From positions 1 through 64,000 of the forward strand of contig OV298644.1 of NCBI GenBank assembly GCA_923172585.1: 64,000 nt of DNA, in the 5' to 3' direction. This document shows positions 54,945 through 64,000 of the stretch, piece by piece. The position numbers and the translations under genes are program-made. Within the stretch, counting starts at the first letter, position 1, and every line of letters begins with the position of its first letter. The stretch comes from Haemophilus influenzae. GTDB lineage: Bacteria > Pseudomonadota > Gammaproteobacteria > Enterobacterales > Pasteurellaceae. The notes beneath the pieces are model-generated. The model was not told where the DNA came from, searched no databases, and saw only the letters and a program-made list of their open reading frames with translations.

Positions 54945-55014
54945 AATTTATTCCTTATTCTTTAATATTTCAGCTTTATCGGCAAGCAATCAAAACAACT
55001 GGAGATTAATCCTT

Positions 55015-56013
55015 TCAGCCATTTCTATATTGCGCCACAAGTTTGTCTATTTTGTCCCAAAAGTGCGGTAAATTTTCACCTTGTTTTTCAGCCTCAATAA
55101 TCTCTGCATCTACAGGGACATACCACCAATTATCTTTGGCAAAAGATTGGCATTTTACGGCATCTTTTTCCGTCATAAAGAGCGGTTGATTTTCAGCAAG
55201 TTTTTCTAATTGAAAGGCTTCAAAATATTGATGATCTTGAAATGCTTGCGTTCGCTGTAACTGAATCCCTAACTTTTCTAACATAGTAAAAAAACGCTGT
55301 GGATTGCCAATCCCTGCAATGGCAACACCAGATTGAAATTCCTTTAATTGGCGTTTTTCATTGGTTTTTAAATTAATCGCGAAATGGGGTACAAGATACA
55401 TAACTGCATCTGAATACTGATTTTTTCCACCATTAGTGATCACAAAATCTACGGATTTTAATCGACTTGGTAATTCTCGCAATGGGCCTGCAGGCAATAC
55501 AAAACCATTTCCCAACGCACGCTCTGCGTCCATTACGACAATTTCTAAATCACGCTGTAATTGATAATGTTGTAAACCATCGTCAGAAACAATAATATCG
55601 CACTCTGCTTGGCTTAAGAGTAATTCAATCGCTTGCTGGCGATTCGGGGAAATCACGACTGGCGCATTGGTTCGTTTCGCAATCAATACAGGTTCATCGC
55701 CACCTTCAATTGGATTTGTATTTTCAGTAACAAACAACGGATAAGTTTTAGATTTACTGCCGTAACCACGAGAAATCACACCTACGCGAAAACCTCGTTT
55801 TTTTAATTCTTCCACAAGCCACACCACCACGGGTGTTTTGCCATTTCCACCCACAGACAAATTTCCCACAATTATCACTGGTTTTGGTGCACGATAAGAA
55901 GATTTTATCCCCAAACAAAATAAGGCGCAACGAAGTTGGCTAATCAACCAAAACAATAAAGAAAAAGGCGATAAGAGCCAAATAAGTTTAGAATTGGAAT
56001 ACCAGAAGGGCAT
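55015..56013 (-). CDS. lpxK: Tetraacyldisaccharide 4'-kinase
   Basis: Phosphorylates the lipid A precursor at the 4' position on the inner membrane. 332 residues. An N-terminal membrane helix precedes the P-loop [13 protein letters not shown] near residues 54-66, and [13 protein letters not shown] holds the second conserved motif. It follows msbA, the lipid A flippase. Confidence 0.96.
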   Translation of the reverse strand: MPFWYSNSKLIWLLSPFSLLFWLISQLRCALFCLGIKSSYRAPKPVIIVGNLSVGGNGKTPVVVWLVEELKKRGFRVGVISRGYGSKSKTYPLFVTENTNPIEGGDEPVLIAKRTNAPVVISPNRQQAIELLLSQAECDIIVSDDGLQHYQLQRDLEIVVMDAERALGNGFVLPAGPLRELPSRLKSVDFVITNGGKNQYSDAVMYLVPHFAINLKTNEKRQLKEFQSGVAIAGIGNPQRFFTMLEKLGIQLQRTQAFQDHQYFEAFQLEKLAENQPLFMTEKDAVKCQSFAKDNWWYVPVDAEIIEAEKQGENLPHFWDKIDKLVAQYRNG

Positions 56014-56043
56014 AGAAAATCCTTTCTAATAAGTGCGGATAAA

Positions 56044-56073
56044 ATAACGCGAGTTTTTCAACTCGCGTTTTCG
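56044..56073 (-). terminator. Hairpin between msbA and lpxK
   Basis: AACGCGAGTT-(6)-AACTCGCGTT followed on the minus strand by ATTTTAT. It would limit read-through from msbA to lpxK. Confidence 0.7.
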
Positions 56074-56085
56074 ATAATCAATAAA

Positions 56086-57849
56086 TTAGCCACTAAACTG
56101 CATACTGTATAGCTGTTTATAAGCTCCATTTTGTTCAAGCAATGCTCTATGATTGCCTCGCTCACGAATTTCCCCGTGATCAATCACAAGAATTTCATCC
56201 GCATTTTCAATGGTTGATAAACGATGGGCGATTACGATAACAGTACGATCTTTCTTCAATTCATCTAATGCAGATTGAATGGCGCGTTCTGATTCCGTAT
56301 CTAGTGCAGATGTGGCTTCATCTAAAATTAATACTGGCGAATTACGCAATAAAGCACGAGCAATCGCTAAGCGCTGGCGTTGCCCACCAGATAGGCTCGC
56401 GCCATTTTCGCCAATTACCGTATCAAAACCTTGCGGTAATTTTTCGATAAACTCTAAAGCATAAGCCGCTTTTGCTGCAGCAATAATTTCTTCGCGAGAA
56501 TACTTATCCAGCGCGGCATAAGCAATATTATTCGCAATGGTATCGTTAAATAAATGGACTTGTTGAGAAACCACAGCGCAGTTTTCACGCAAATTAGATA
56601 AACGATAATCTTGGATATTTACGTCATCCAGTAAAATTTCGCCTTGCTCAATATCGTAAAAGCGCGTCACTAAATTAGCAATGGTTGATTTGCCCGATCC
56701 AGAACGTCCCACTAAAGCAACGGTTTTTCCTGCAGGCACGCTAAAAGAAATATTATTTAATGCAAGTTCCTCTTTTCCCTGATATGCAAAACTCACATTT
56801 TTAAATTCCAACGCACCTTTCGCGGGTTCTGCTTTATAAGTGCCGTTATCTTTTTCTGGTTCTAAATCTAAAATGGCAAATAGCGTTTGACAGGCTGCCA
56901 TTCCACGTTGGAATTGAGAGTTTACATTCGTTAAGGATTTTAATGGGCGCATCATTGCCAACATAGATGAAAAAACTACCGTAAAAGAACCCGCACTTAG
57001 ATTATCTTCCGCAATTAATGGCGTGGTAGCTAAAAACAATACAGCAACTAAAGCAAAAGAAGCAATAATCTGCACAACAGGGCCGGAAATGGAATCTGCA
57101 GTAACCATTTTCATACCTTTACGACGCATGTTGTTACTCACTTTATTAAAACGCTCTTCCTCGACAAACTGACCGCCAAAAGAAATCACGACTTTATGTC
57201 CTTTCAGCATTTGCTCCGTCGTCGCCGTCAATTCCCCCATTGAATCTTGTAAATTTTTACTTAACTTACGGAAAATTTTTGAAACGATAGTGATCAACAC
57301 TGCAATAATTGGCCCGATAACAAATAAAACAAGGGTTAATTCCCAGCTTGTATAAAACATCACTGCCAATAGGGAAATAATATATGCTCCTTCTCGCACA
57401 ATGGTAATCAAAGATCCTGAAGAAGAACTTGCAATCATCTCAGAATCATAAGTGATACGAGAAAGTAATTTCCCCGTTGAATTTCTGTCAAAGAAACTCA
57501 CTGGCATAAACATTAAATGTTTAAATAAACGGCGACGCATTGTCATGACAACTTTGCCTGATACCCACGCCAAGCAATAATTAGAAATAAAGTTAGTCAC
57601 GCCACGTAAAATAATCATTCCCACAACAACAAAAGCCATTATTTTCAAAAATGAATGGTTTGCCTTGCCAAAACCATCGTCCAACAAAGGTTTTAACAAG
57701 TAAATCAAGCCTGAATCAGCCAATGCATTAAAAACTAACGCAATACCTGAAGCAATAAGCCCCGCTTTAAAAGGTTTAATCATTGGCCACAAACGTTTAA
57801 AAGTTTGTAAGGTTGAAAAATCATTTTCTTGTAATTTTTGCTCTTGCAT
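56086..57849 (-). CDS. msbA: Lipid A export ABC transporter MsbA
   Basis: Flips lipid A-core across the inner membrane. 587 residues, homodimer. Six-helix exporter domain (residues about 20-320), then Walker [15 protein letters not shown] near residue 381, Q-loop [10 protein letters not shown], signature [15 protein letters not shown] near 486 and Walker [13 protein letters not shown]. Adjacent to comEC upstream. Confidence 0.97.
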   Translation of the reverse strand: MQEQKLQENDFSTLQTFKRLWPMIKPFKAGLIASGIALVFNALADSGLIYLLKPLLDDGFGKANHSFLKIMAFVVVGMIILRGVTNFISNYCLAWVSGKVVMTMRRRLFKHLMFMPVSFFDRNSTGKLLSRITYDSEMIASSSSGSLITIVREGAYIISLLAVMFYTSWELTLVLFVIGPIIAVLITIVSKIFRKLSKNLQDSMGELTATTEQMLKGHKVVISFGGQFVEEERFNKVSNNMRRKGMKMVTADSISGPVVQIIASFALVAVLFLATTPLIAEDNLSAGSFTVVFSSMLAMMRPLKSLTNVNSQFQRGMAACQTLFAILDLEPEKDNGTYKAEPAKGALEFKNVSFAYQGKEELALNNISFSVPAGKTVALVGRSGSGKSTIANLVTRFYDIEQGEILLDDVNIQDYRLSNLRENCAVVSQQVHLFNDTIANNIAYAALDKYSREEIIAAAKAAYALEFIEKLPQGFDTVIGENGASLSGGQRQRLAIARALLRNSPVLILDEATSALDTESERAIQSALDELKKDRTVIVIAHRLSTIENADEILVIDHGEIRERGNHRALLEQNGAYKQLYSMQFSG

Positions 57850-57889
57850 AATCGTTATCTAATAGTAAAAATTGCACGCATTGTACCTT

Positions 57890-60256
57890 TTATTCCTTTG
57901 ATAATCCAATTACACGTGCATACCAAGGGGAAAATTTTGTGCGAGCTTGCTGGATTTCTAATCGGTCTTGAAAAAAATTTACCCGCACTTGCCCCGAAAC
58001 AGCGGTATTTTCTACCGCACTTTTATAGCGATGAAGCCTTTCCATAACCGAATAATGAGGGAATTTCCACGGATTCCAACGCCCACTAGAAATAATCGCT
58101 ACATCTGGTCTAACCTGAGAAAGCAAGTATTCACTTGTCGATGTTTTACTCCCATGATGCCCCACTTGCAACACATCGATTTTGCCTAAAGTGCGGGCAA
58201 AAATTTGCTCATTTTTTGCTTCAGCATCGCCAGTTAGCAAAACGTTATTCTTTCCATCATCGACTAAAATCACACAAGAATGGGGATTATCAGCTCGTGT
58301 CACAACGTTGTGAGGAGAAAGTATTTGAAAATGCAACCCTTGCCAATGCCAATCACGCCCAGCAGTACAAAAAGTGCGGTAATTTTCCCCATAGTTTTTC
58401 CGTGAAGGGGTAATCAATTCCACATTGGGATACGCCTTTAAAATTGTCGAAGCACCACCTGCGTGATCGTTATCGTCGTGGCTTAAAATCAATTTTTCCA
58501 AAACAATCCCTTCTCTTTGTAAATAAGGCAAAATTTCCAATTCAGCCATACTTCCACCTCGCCAAGAAGAACCCGTATCATAAAGAATCCCTTTGCCATT
58601 TTTCACAATCAGCGTTGCCAAGCCCTGCCCCACATCTAAAGTATCTACCTGCCAAGTTGGCTTGCTCAATTGTTTAAACAACAAAATCATAAAACACATA
58701 AGAATAATGCCGAAAGAACATCGCAAAACGTTGATTCGATCAGTTTTTAGCAAAGGTTTACTGAGATTCAATGTAAAAAATCTTGGTCGTTTAATTTTCC
58801 AAGTTGATGATGAAACCTCTGGTTCTCGATAAATACTCCAAATAATTAACATAAAAATTCCTGCACAAAGTGCGGTTAAAACCAATGCTAAATTAAATGA
58901 AACATTAAACCAATTCCCTTGAAAAACAGAAATTAACCCAGTAATTCCTTCGGCTAACTTGTTTGCTAGTTGCCAAGAAAACATTGTGCCGTTAGTAAAA
59001 ACGGCAAATAAAATTAATGGCACAAGCAAAAAACTATAAATTGGAACCGCCATAAGATTGGCTAAAAATCCACTCAACGATAAGCCATTAAATAGAAAAA
59101 GTTGCAAAGGTGTAAAAAAGAGCAATAACCCAAATTGCAAATGAAATAAACTCAAAATCCACCGCACTTTTGGAGAAAAAGGGCGATTTTTCCATTGAAA
59201 AAGTGAAAAAGGCACATAACGATACCAGAGGAGCAAACAACCAACCGCCCCACAAGAAAGCCAAAAACTGACCGAAAGCGGCATTAATGGATCGCAGAAA
59301 AGCAAGAATCCGACAACCAACGTAAAAAGCTGAAGGGGCGAATAATGTCTCCTCATTATTTGAACGAAGAAAACGAAAACAAGTGCTGAAATGGCACGAA
59401 AAGTTGGCACACTAAAACCAGCCAAATACGCATAAATTAAAGCAAATAAAACACCAAAAACTAAAGGAAAATAAGGATGAATAAAACGCGTAGGAAAGAA
59501 CACTTGCACAACACGCGCCAAGCAAAATCCAATTCCCATAGCCAACCCAATATGTAAGCCAGAAATAGCAATAAGATGCGCGGTATTGGTTTGTTGGTAA
59601 ATTGACCAAGTGGTTTTATCTAACCAAGCCCGTTCGCCAAAAGCTAAGGCAATCAATAAACCTTGTAGAGATAATCCTTCCGTTTGCTTCTTTACTTGTT
59701 GCAATTTTTCTGCTCGCAATGATGAAACATCCGCAATTTTCACCGCACTTTTTACCGTTCCAACAGCCGTAATTCCTTTTGAAAAATACCATTGTTGCCG
59801 ATCAAACCCACCGAAATTTAATCGTGCAGAAAGGGGACGTAAAGAAATTTCAGCTTGCCAAATTTCCGATAATTGAGGCACCTCTTTCGCTTTCCAATTT
59901 AAGAAAATTCGTTGTTCTTGCAAATTATTCGCCAATGTTGCTGTGGCGATAAGCGTTTGATAATCCTGTTGGTGCAAAATTTCTTGAATCTTAAAAGTTA
60001 CCACTTGCTTTTGAGCGGTAATATTTTGAGCTTGTTGTAATAAACTCAAAGCCGAATAATGAAAATAGCCAAGAGAGGCAACAAAAAAAGCAAGGCTAAC
60101 TAAGAAATTTCTACGCAAGAAAATAAAAAGAAAAATCAAAACAAGCGCAATAACGAGAGCAACTTGCCAAGGCAATAGCAACGGTTGCGGTAGAAATAAC
60201 AACGTTAAATCCGCGACAATTAACAAGACAGCTAAAGTTATTAAGTTTAATTTCAT
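57890..60256 (-). CDS. comEC: ComEC/Rec2 DNA-uptake channel
   Basis: Inner-membrane channel that brings single-stranded transforming DNA into the cytoplasm; called Rec-2 in Haemophilus. 788 residues. DUF4131/competence N-terminal part with several helices, then HLIAISGLHIGLAMGIGF (typical ComEC motif) near residue 235. The C-terminal metallo-beta-lactamase-like domain has DTLDVGQGLATLIV, SHDDNDHAGGAST and LLTGDAEAKNE, probably a nuclease. Six or more uptake sequences fall within the coding region. Controlled, I infer, by the CRP-S site upstream. Confidence 0.95.
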   Translation of the reverse strand: MKLNLITLAVLLIVADLTLLFLPQPLLLPWQVALVIALVLIFLFIFLRRNFLVSLAFFVASLGYFHYSALSLLQQAQNITAQKQVVTFKIQEILHQQDYQTLIATATLANNLQEQRIFLNWKAKEVPQLSEIWQAEISLRPLSARLNFGGFDRQQWYFSKGITAVGTVKSAVKIADVSSLRAEKLQQVKKQTEGLSLQGLLIALAFGERAWLDKTTWSIYQQTNTAHLIAISGLHIGLAMGIGFCLARVVQVFFPTRFIHPYFPLVFGVLFALIYAYLAGFSVPTFRAISALVFVFFVQIMRRHYSPLQLFTLVVGFLLFCDPLMPLSVSFWLSCGAVGCLLLWYRYVPFSLFQWKNRPFSPKVRWILSLFHLQFGLLLFFTPLQLFLFNGLSLSGFLANLMAVPIYSFLLVPLILFAVFTNGTMFSWQLANKLAEGITGLISVFQGNWFNVSFNLALVLTALCAGIFMLIIWSIYREPEVSSSTWKIKRPRFFTLNLSKPLLKTDRINVLRCSFGIILMCFMILLFKQLSKPTWQVDTLDVGQGLATLIVKNGKGILYDTGSSWRGGSMAELEILPYLQREGIVLEKLILSHDDNDHAGGASTILKAYPNVELITPSRKNYGENYRTFCTAGRDWHWQGLHFQILSPHNVVTRADNPHSCVILVDDGKNNVLLTGDAEAKNEQIFARTLGKIDVLQVGHHGSKTSTSEYLLSQVRPDVAIISSGRWNPWKFPHYSVMERLHRYKSAVENTAVSGQVRVNFFQDRLEIQQARTKFSPWYARVIGLSKE

Positions 60257-60330
60257 TTTTATAAAAAATTAATTCCAGTCTCTCTAAGCCTAGGCTAGTT
60301 TTATTTAAATATGCAAACGGTTGCTTCAAA

Positions 60331-60352
60331 TTTTGCGATCCATATCGTAAAA
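60331..60352. promoter_or_regulatory. CRP-S (Sxy-dependent competence) site upstream of comEC/rec2
   Basis: 22-base site with halves TTTTGCGATC and ATATCGTAAAA around CC/AT. It keeps the C6/T-type core TGCGATC that sets CRP-S sites apart from ordinary TGTGA CRP sites. It ends about 75 bases before the comEC start. rec-2 is a known member of the Haemophilus competence regulon, so site and gene agree. Confidence 0.85.
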
Positions 60353-60514
60353 ATAAATTTTTCAGGAAAATTTACTTGCTAAAACAAACAACTTCTGATA
60401 TTTATACCGCCCGCAAAAATTGGGTTCCTAAAATAGCAGTCAGGAACAAACTAAAATAACAAGACAGGAAGTCGTGAAATCCACGCTTAATTCTGTATGT
60501 ATTAGGAGTGAGAG

Positions 60515-60952
60515 ATGTCAAGAGCATCATTGAGCTTGCTAGATTTAGCAGGCGTTAAGCCTTATCAAATGAAAAAAGATGAAGAATATATGAATGAAGA
60601 GCAAATTCTTCATTTCAGAAAAATTCTTAATGCTTGGCACGAGCAAATCGTGGAAGAAGCTTCTCGCACCGTTGCACATATGCAGGATGAAGTAACCAAT
60701 TTCCCCGATCCTGCAGACCGAGCAACTCAAGAAGAGGAATTTAGTCTAGAATTACGTAATCGAGATCGCGAACGTAAACTAATGAAAAAAATCGAAGCAA
60801 CCTTGAAGAAACTTGATACCGATGATTTTGGTTACTGCGATTGTTGTGGTGAAGAAATCGGCATTCGCCGTTTAGAAGCGCGCCCAACAGCAGATCTTTG
60901 CATTGATTGCAAAACTTTAGCTGAAATCCGCGAAAAACAAGTCGCTGGTTAA
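60515..60952 (+). CDS. dksA: RNA polymerase-binding transcription factor DksA
   Basis: Acts with ppGpp in the RNA polymerase secondary channel to control stable RNA and amino acid promoters. 145 residues. Coiled coil with tip ([22 protein letters not shown]; tip Asp present) and a four-cysteine zinc finger CDCC-(17)-CIDC near the C-terminus. The start has AGGAGTGAGAG before it. Confidence 0.97.
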   Translation: MSRASLSLLDLAGVKPYQMKKDEEYMNEEQILHFRKILNAWHEQIVEEASRTVAHMQDEVTNFPDPADRATQEEEFSLELRNRDRERKLMKKIEATLKKLDTDDFGYCDCCGEEIGIRRLEARPTADLCIDCKTLAEIREKQVAG

Positions 60953-60970
60953 TTCATTCTATTGAAAAAT

Positions 60971-61005
60971 ACAAAAGTGCGGTTAAAATTAGCCGCACTT
61001 TTTTG
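60971..61005 (+). terminator. Inverted uptake-sequence pair after dksA
   Basis: ACAAAAGTGCGGTTAA and TTAGCCGCACTTTTTTG face each other; one mismatch (AGCC for ACCG start). T6 tail. pcnB follows 90 bases later. Confidence 0.8.
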
Positions 61006-61094
61006 CATTTAAAAATGCAGGAAAATCCACTTGCCTTTTTCTTTACAGGAAAAGAGCCAAGTCATTTATTTCCAACAACAAAACGGAGTAAATT

Positions 61095-62558
61095 ATTCTT
61101 ACTTATATCAAAAATTTGTTTGGCAAGAAGACAAAAAAATCAAAAGAGGTTGCCAAAACAAGTGCTCATTCTAAACGAGTTGAGCGTTTTAATAGCCAAA
61201 TGCCAAAAGCGCGAGCAAAAAAATCAGAACAAACAGGTCGCTATGATAAAAATGTGATTAAAGCGGCTCAATTTGATATTTCTCCACGTGATTTTAGCCG
61301 TAATGCTCTCAATGTAGTGGAAAAACTGCAACGTCAAGGTTTCGAGGCTTATATCGTCGGTGGATGTATCCGTGATTTATTGCTCGGTAAAAAACCAAAA
61401 GATTTTGATGTTGCAACAAATGCTCGCCCAGAGCAAATCCAAAACATTTTTCAACGCCAATGTCGTTTAGTGGGTCGCCGTTTCCGCTTAGCACATATTA
61501 TGTTTGGTCGAGATATTATTGAAGTCGCCACTTTCCGTGCTAATCACAGTGATGCTCGCAATGAAAATCAAGCGAAACAGAGCAATGAAGGCATGTTACT
61601 ACGCGATAATGTTTACGGTACGATCGAACAAGATGCAGCACGCCGTGATTTTACGGTCAATGCACTGTATTACAATCCTCAAGATAATACGTTACGAGAT
61701 TATTTCGAGGGCATTAAGGATCTTAAAGCAGGCAAGCTACGCTTAATTGGCGATCCTGTTACACGTTATCAAGAAGATCCTGTGCGCATGCTACGCTCAA
61801 TTCGTTTTATGGCAAAACTTGATATGTTCCTTGAAAAACCAAGTGAACAGCCAATTCGTGAACTTGCGCCTTTATTAAAAAATATTCCGCCAGCCCGCTT
61901 ATTTGACGAAAGTTTAAAATTATTGCAGGCAGGACAAGGGGTAAAAACCTATCGGTTATTACGCCAATATGGTTTATTTGAACAACTTTTCCCTGCATTA
62001 AGCTCATATTTTACAGAGAAAGAAGATAGCTTTGCGGAACGTATGATCGTTACCGCCCTTACTTCGACAGATGAACGTGTTGCGGATAAACTTCGTATTA
62101 ATCCTGCATTCTTATTTGCAGCATTTTTCTGGTATCCATTACGCGAAAAAGTGGAAATCTTGAAAAATGAAGGTGGTTTAAATAATCATGATGCTTATGC
62201 GTTGGCTGGCAATGAAGTTTTAGATTTATTCTGCCGAGCTTTGGCTGCACCACGTCGTCATACTGCGGTCATTCGTGATATTTGGTTCTTACAACTGCAA
62301 TTATTAAAACGTACTGGCTCAGCACCAACGCGCACCATGGAACATCCAAAATTCCGTGCAGGCTTTGATTTATTGGCTATGCGAGCAGAAATTGAAGGTG
62401 GCGAAACCATTGAATTAGCCAAATGGTGGCACGAATATCAATTCAGCAATGGTGAACAGCGCGAACAGTTGATACAAGAGCAACAACGCTTACATCCTAA
62501 ACCAAAGAAAAAATACTACCGTCCACGCCGTCGTAAAATAACACGTTCAGCAGAGTAA
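61095..62558 (+). CDS. pcnB: Poly(A) polymerase I, probable AUU start
   Basis: Adds 3' poly(A) tails to RNA and promotes decay. 487 residues if it starts at ATT 61095. No ATG precedes the conserved N-terminus, but CGGAGTAA lies six bases before an in-frame ATT, and the reading (start)LTYIKNLFGKK aligns with the E. coli N-terminus FTRVANFCRK, which itself begins at AUU. A downstream TTG (61116, at LFGKK) is the alternative. Nucleotidyltransferase motif VGGCIRDLLLGKKPKDFDVATNA near residue 80 with the catalytic Asp pair, RRDFTVNALYY near 180, and a basic C-terminus (KPKKKYYRPRRRK). Confidence 0.93.
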   Translation: MLTYIKNLFGKKTKKSKEVAKTSAHSKRVERFNSQMPKARAKKSEQTGRYDKNVIKAAQFDISPRDFSRNALNVVEKLQRQGFEAYIVGGCIRDLLLGKKPKDFDVATNARPEQIQNIFQRQCRLVGRRFRLAHIMFGRDIIEVATFRANHSDARNENQAKQSNEGMLLRDNVYGTIEQDAARRDFTVNALYYNPQDNTLRDYFEGIKDLKAGKLRLIGDPVTRYQEDPVRMLRSIRFMAKLDMFLEKPSEQPIRELAPLLKNIPPARLFDESLKLLQAGQGVKTYRLLRQYGLFEQLFPALSSYFTEKEDSFAERMIVTALTSTDERVADKLRINPAFLFAAFFWYPLREKVEILKNEGGLNNHDAYALAGNEVLDLFCRALAAPRRHTAVIRDIWFLQLQLLKRTGSAPTRTMEHPKFRAGFDLLAMRAEIEGGETIELAKWWHEYQFSNGEQREQLIQEQQRLHPKPKKKYYRPRRRKITRSAE

Positions 62559-62566
62559 GGGGAGAT

Positions 62567-63049
62567 ATGATTACTGCATATATTGCTCTAGGTAGCAATT
62601 TAAACACACCAGTAGAACAATTACATGTTGCGCTTAAAGCGATAAGTCAGTTATCAAACACGCATTTAGTAACAACGAGCTCTTTTTATAAAAGCAAACC
62701 GCTCGGCCCACAAGATCAACCCGATTATGTGAATGCCGTTGCAAAAATTGAAACCGAACTTAGTCCGCTCAAGCTATTAGATGAATTACAGCGTATTGAA
62801 AACGAGCAAGGTCGAGTGCGTTTACGTCGCTGGGGCGAACGCACGTTAGATTTAGATATTTTGCTCTACGGCAATGAAATTATTCAAAACGAACGCTTAA
62901 CAATTCCCCATTATGATATGCATAACCGTGAGTTTGTCATTGTGCCGTTGTTTGAAATCGCATCGGATTTAGTTTTACCAAATAGTCAAATCATAACAGA
63001 GCTGGTCAAGCAATTTGCTGACCACAAAATGATAAAATTAAATCCCTAG
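62567..63049 (+). CDS. folK: 2-amino-4-hydroxy-6-hydroxymethyldihydropteridine pyrophosphokinase
   Basis: Folate pathway kinase (HPPK) using ATP. 160 residues. IALGSNL at the N-terminus, GPQDQPDYVNAV, RWGERTLDLDILLYG (metal-binding Asp pair) and IPHYDMHNREFVIVPL. It starts 8 bases after pcnB, the usual pcnB-folK pair. Confidence 0.97.
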   Translation: MITAYIALGSNLNTPVEQLHVALKAISQLSNTHLVTTSSFYKSKPLGPQDQPDYVNAVAKIETELSPLKLLDELQRIENEQGRVRLRRWGERTLDLDILLYGNEIIQNERLTIPHYDMHNREFVIVPLFEIASDLVLPNSQIITELVKQFADHKMIKLNP

Positions 63050-63053
63050 AAAT

Positions 63054-63090
63054 TTCACCGCACTTTTATGAACCTCAAAAGTGCGGTAGA
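63054..63090 (+). terminator. Inverted uptake-sequence pair between folK and tsaE
   Basis: TTTCACCGCACTTTT-(7)-AAAAGTGCGGTAGAA. It forms a stem but lacks a long T tail on the plus strand. Confidence 0.65.
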
Positions 63091-63124
63091 ATCAGCCCAC
63101 ATTTTTCTTCATTCATGACCCGTT

Positions 63125-63601
63125 ATGGAAAGCTTAACTCAATATATCCCTGATGAATTTTCTATGCTTCGCTTCGGCAAAAAATTCGCCGAAATTCTTT
63201 TAAAATTGCATACAGAAAAAGCAATTATGGTTTATCTTAACGGTGATCTTGGGGCAGGAAAAACAACGCTAACGCGCGGAATGTTGCAAGGCATCGGTCA
63301 TCAAGGTAATGTAAAAAGCCCAACTTATACGCTGGTTGAAGAATACAATATTGCAGGCAAAATGATTTATCATTTTGATTTATATCGTTTAGCAGATCCT
63401 GAAGAACTCGAATTTATGGGCATTAGAGATTATTTTAATACGGGTAGCATCTGCTTAATTGAATGGTCAGAAAAAGGTCAAAGCATATTGCCGGAAGCGG
63501 ATATTTTAGTGAATATTGATTATTACGATGATGCACGAAATATTGAATTAATCGCACAAACAAATTTGGGTAAAAATATTATAAGCGCATTTTCTAATTA
63601 A
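63125..63601 (+). CDS. tsaE: tRNA threonylcarbamoyladenosine biosynthesis ATPase TsaE
   Basis: Part of the TsaB-D-E machine that makes t6A37 in ANN-decoding tRNAs. 158 residues. Walker [16 protein letters not shown] near residues 40-54, [21 protein letters not shown] and LIEWSEKG (Trp of the family). Next to amiB as in many gammaproteobacteria. Confidence 0.96.
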   Translation: MESLTQYIPDEFSMLRFGKKFAEILLKLHTEKAIMVYLNGDLGAGKTTLTRGMLQGIGHQGNVKSPTYTLVEEYNIAGKMIYHFDLYRLADPEELEFMGIRDYFNTGSICLIEWSEKGQSILPEADILVNIDYYDDARNIELIAQTNLGKNIISAFSN

Positions 63602-63608
63602 CTTATTT

Positions 63609-64000
63609 ATGAAAACTAAAATTTTATTTTTTCTTTTTTTCTCGACATTTAGCTTTTCTATTTTTGCAGCTCCTATTACGATTGCAATTGACCCAGGTCA
63701 TGGGGGAAAAGATCCTGGTGCAATCGGCCGAAACTTAGGCATTTATGAAAAAAATGTTACCCTTTCAATTGCAAAAGAATTAAAAGCCTTATTAGATAAA
63801 GATCCACATTTTCGTGGTGTATTAACGCGTAAAAGTGATTATTATATTTCCGTGCCTGAACGTTCAGAAATCGCACGCAAATTTAAAGCGAATTATCTTA
63901 TTTCCATTCATGCGGATTCATCTGAATCGCCTGATCGTCGCGGGGCTTCTGTTTGGGTATTGTCAAACCGTCGAGCCAATGATGAAATGGGTCAATGGCT
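63609..64000 (+). CDS. amiB: N-acetylmuramoyl-L-alanine amidase, 3' part cut by window end
   Basis: Cleaves peptide stems from glycan chains for daughter-cell separation. Signal peptide [20 protein letters not shown], then the amidase-3 domain begins: [16 protein letters not shown] with zinc-ligand His and Glu region ([13 protein letters not shown]), [12 protein letters not shown], and the zinc-site SIHADSS. Open at the window end after MGQW. Corresponds to HI0066. Confidence 0.95.
   Translation, partial: MKTKILFFLFFSTFSFSIFAAPITIAIDPGHGGKDPGAIGRNLGIYEKNVTLSIAKELKALLDKDPHFRGVLTRKSDYYISVPERSEIARKFKANYLISIHADSSESPDRRGASVWVLSNRRANDEMGQW

Noticed and set aside
57968-58832. Several plus-strand open frames of 70-90 codons opposite comEC
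   Set aside because: They lie antisense to a well-supported 788-residue gene and have no ribosome sites or family similarity.

Overview
The window is about 64 kb of a Haemophilus influenzae-group chromosome (H. influenzae or a very close relative). The evidence is dozens of copies of the 9-base Haemophilus DNA uptake core AAGTGCGGT or its complement, low GC, Pasteurellaceae-like proteins throughout, and a gene order that follows, from memory, H. influenzae Rd HI0001 to HI0066 almost gene for gene. One stretch departs from that order: 48.2-51.4 kb.

Layout. 0-3 kb: a damaged gapA and a broken long-chain acyl-CoA ligase. 3-11 kb: a Cof-type phosphatase, ybeY, and the respiratory formate dehydrogenase locus (fdhD divergent from fdxGHI-fdhE), with an in-frame selenocysteine UGA in fdxG. 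11-21 kb: rimI-holD, rsmC, the lepA-lepB-rnc-era operon, grcA, ung and miaB. 21-28 kb: citrate fermentation genes citC-D-E-F-XG plus a citrate/dicarboxylate transporter. 28-36 kb: lipoate synthesis (lipB, lipA), ybeD, and the cell-elongation cluster rsfS-rlmH-mrdA-rodA-rlpA-dacA. 36-47 kb: an AspT/YidE-type transporter, an ABC exporter, mreBCD, a DUF695/RraB-like protein, xthA, a pseudouridine synthase, two membrane proteins, tRNA-Ser(UGA) and ytfJ. 47.8-51.4 kb: a decayed island. 51.4-64 kb: terC, uvrC, kdsB, lpxK, msbA, comEC/rec2, dksA, pcnB, folK, tsaE and the start of amiB.

The most interesting region is the decayed island. Conceptual translation of the minus strand from 51220 to 48931 recovers almost every part of a bifunctional glutathione synthetase (GshF/GshAB, about 760 codons), interrupted by some 20 in-frame stops but only one net frame change. 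It is followed by an IS3-family transposase relic and a phnA gene with a premature stop. In Rd, as I recall, the hexuronate genes HI0047-HI0055 lie between the same flanking genes. The relic is a plausible fossil of the loss of glutathione synthesis in a lineage known to import glutathione.

Other notable points: single-base losses in A/T homopolymers break fdhE, citXG, mrdA and gapA (sequencing error has to be considered because two of these are core genes); a competence-type CRP-S site precedes comEC/rec2; pcnB appears to start at an AUU codon as in E. coli; a 107-bp GC-rich inverted repeat fills the kdsB-uvrC gap; and a second IS3 fragment lies between miaB and citT. Many inverted uptake-sequence pairs sit at gene ends and look like transcription terminators.
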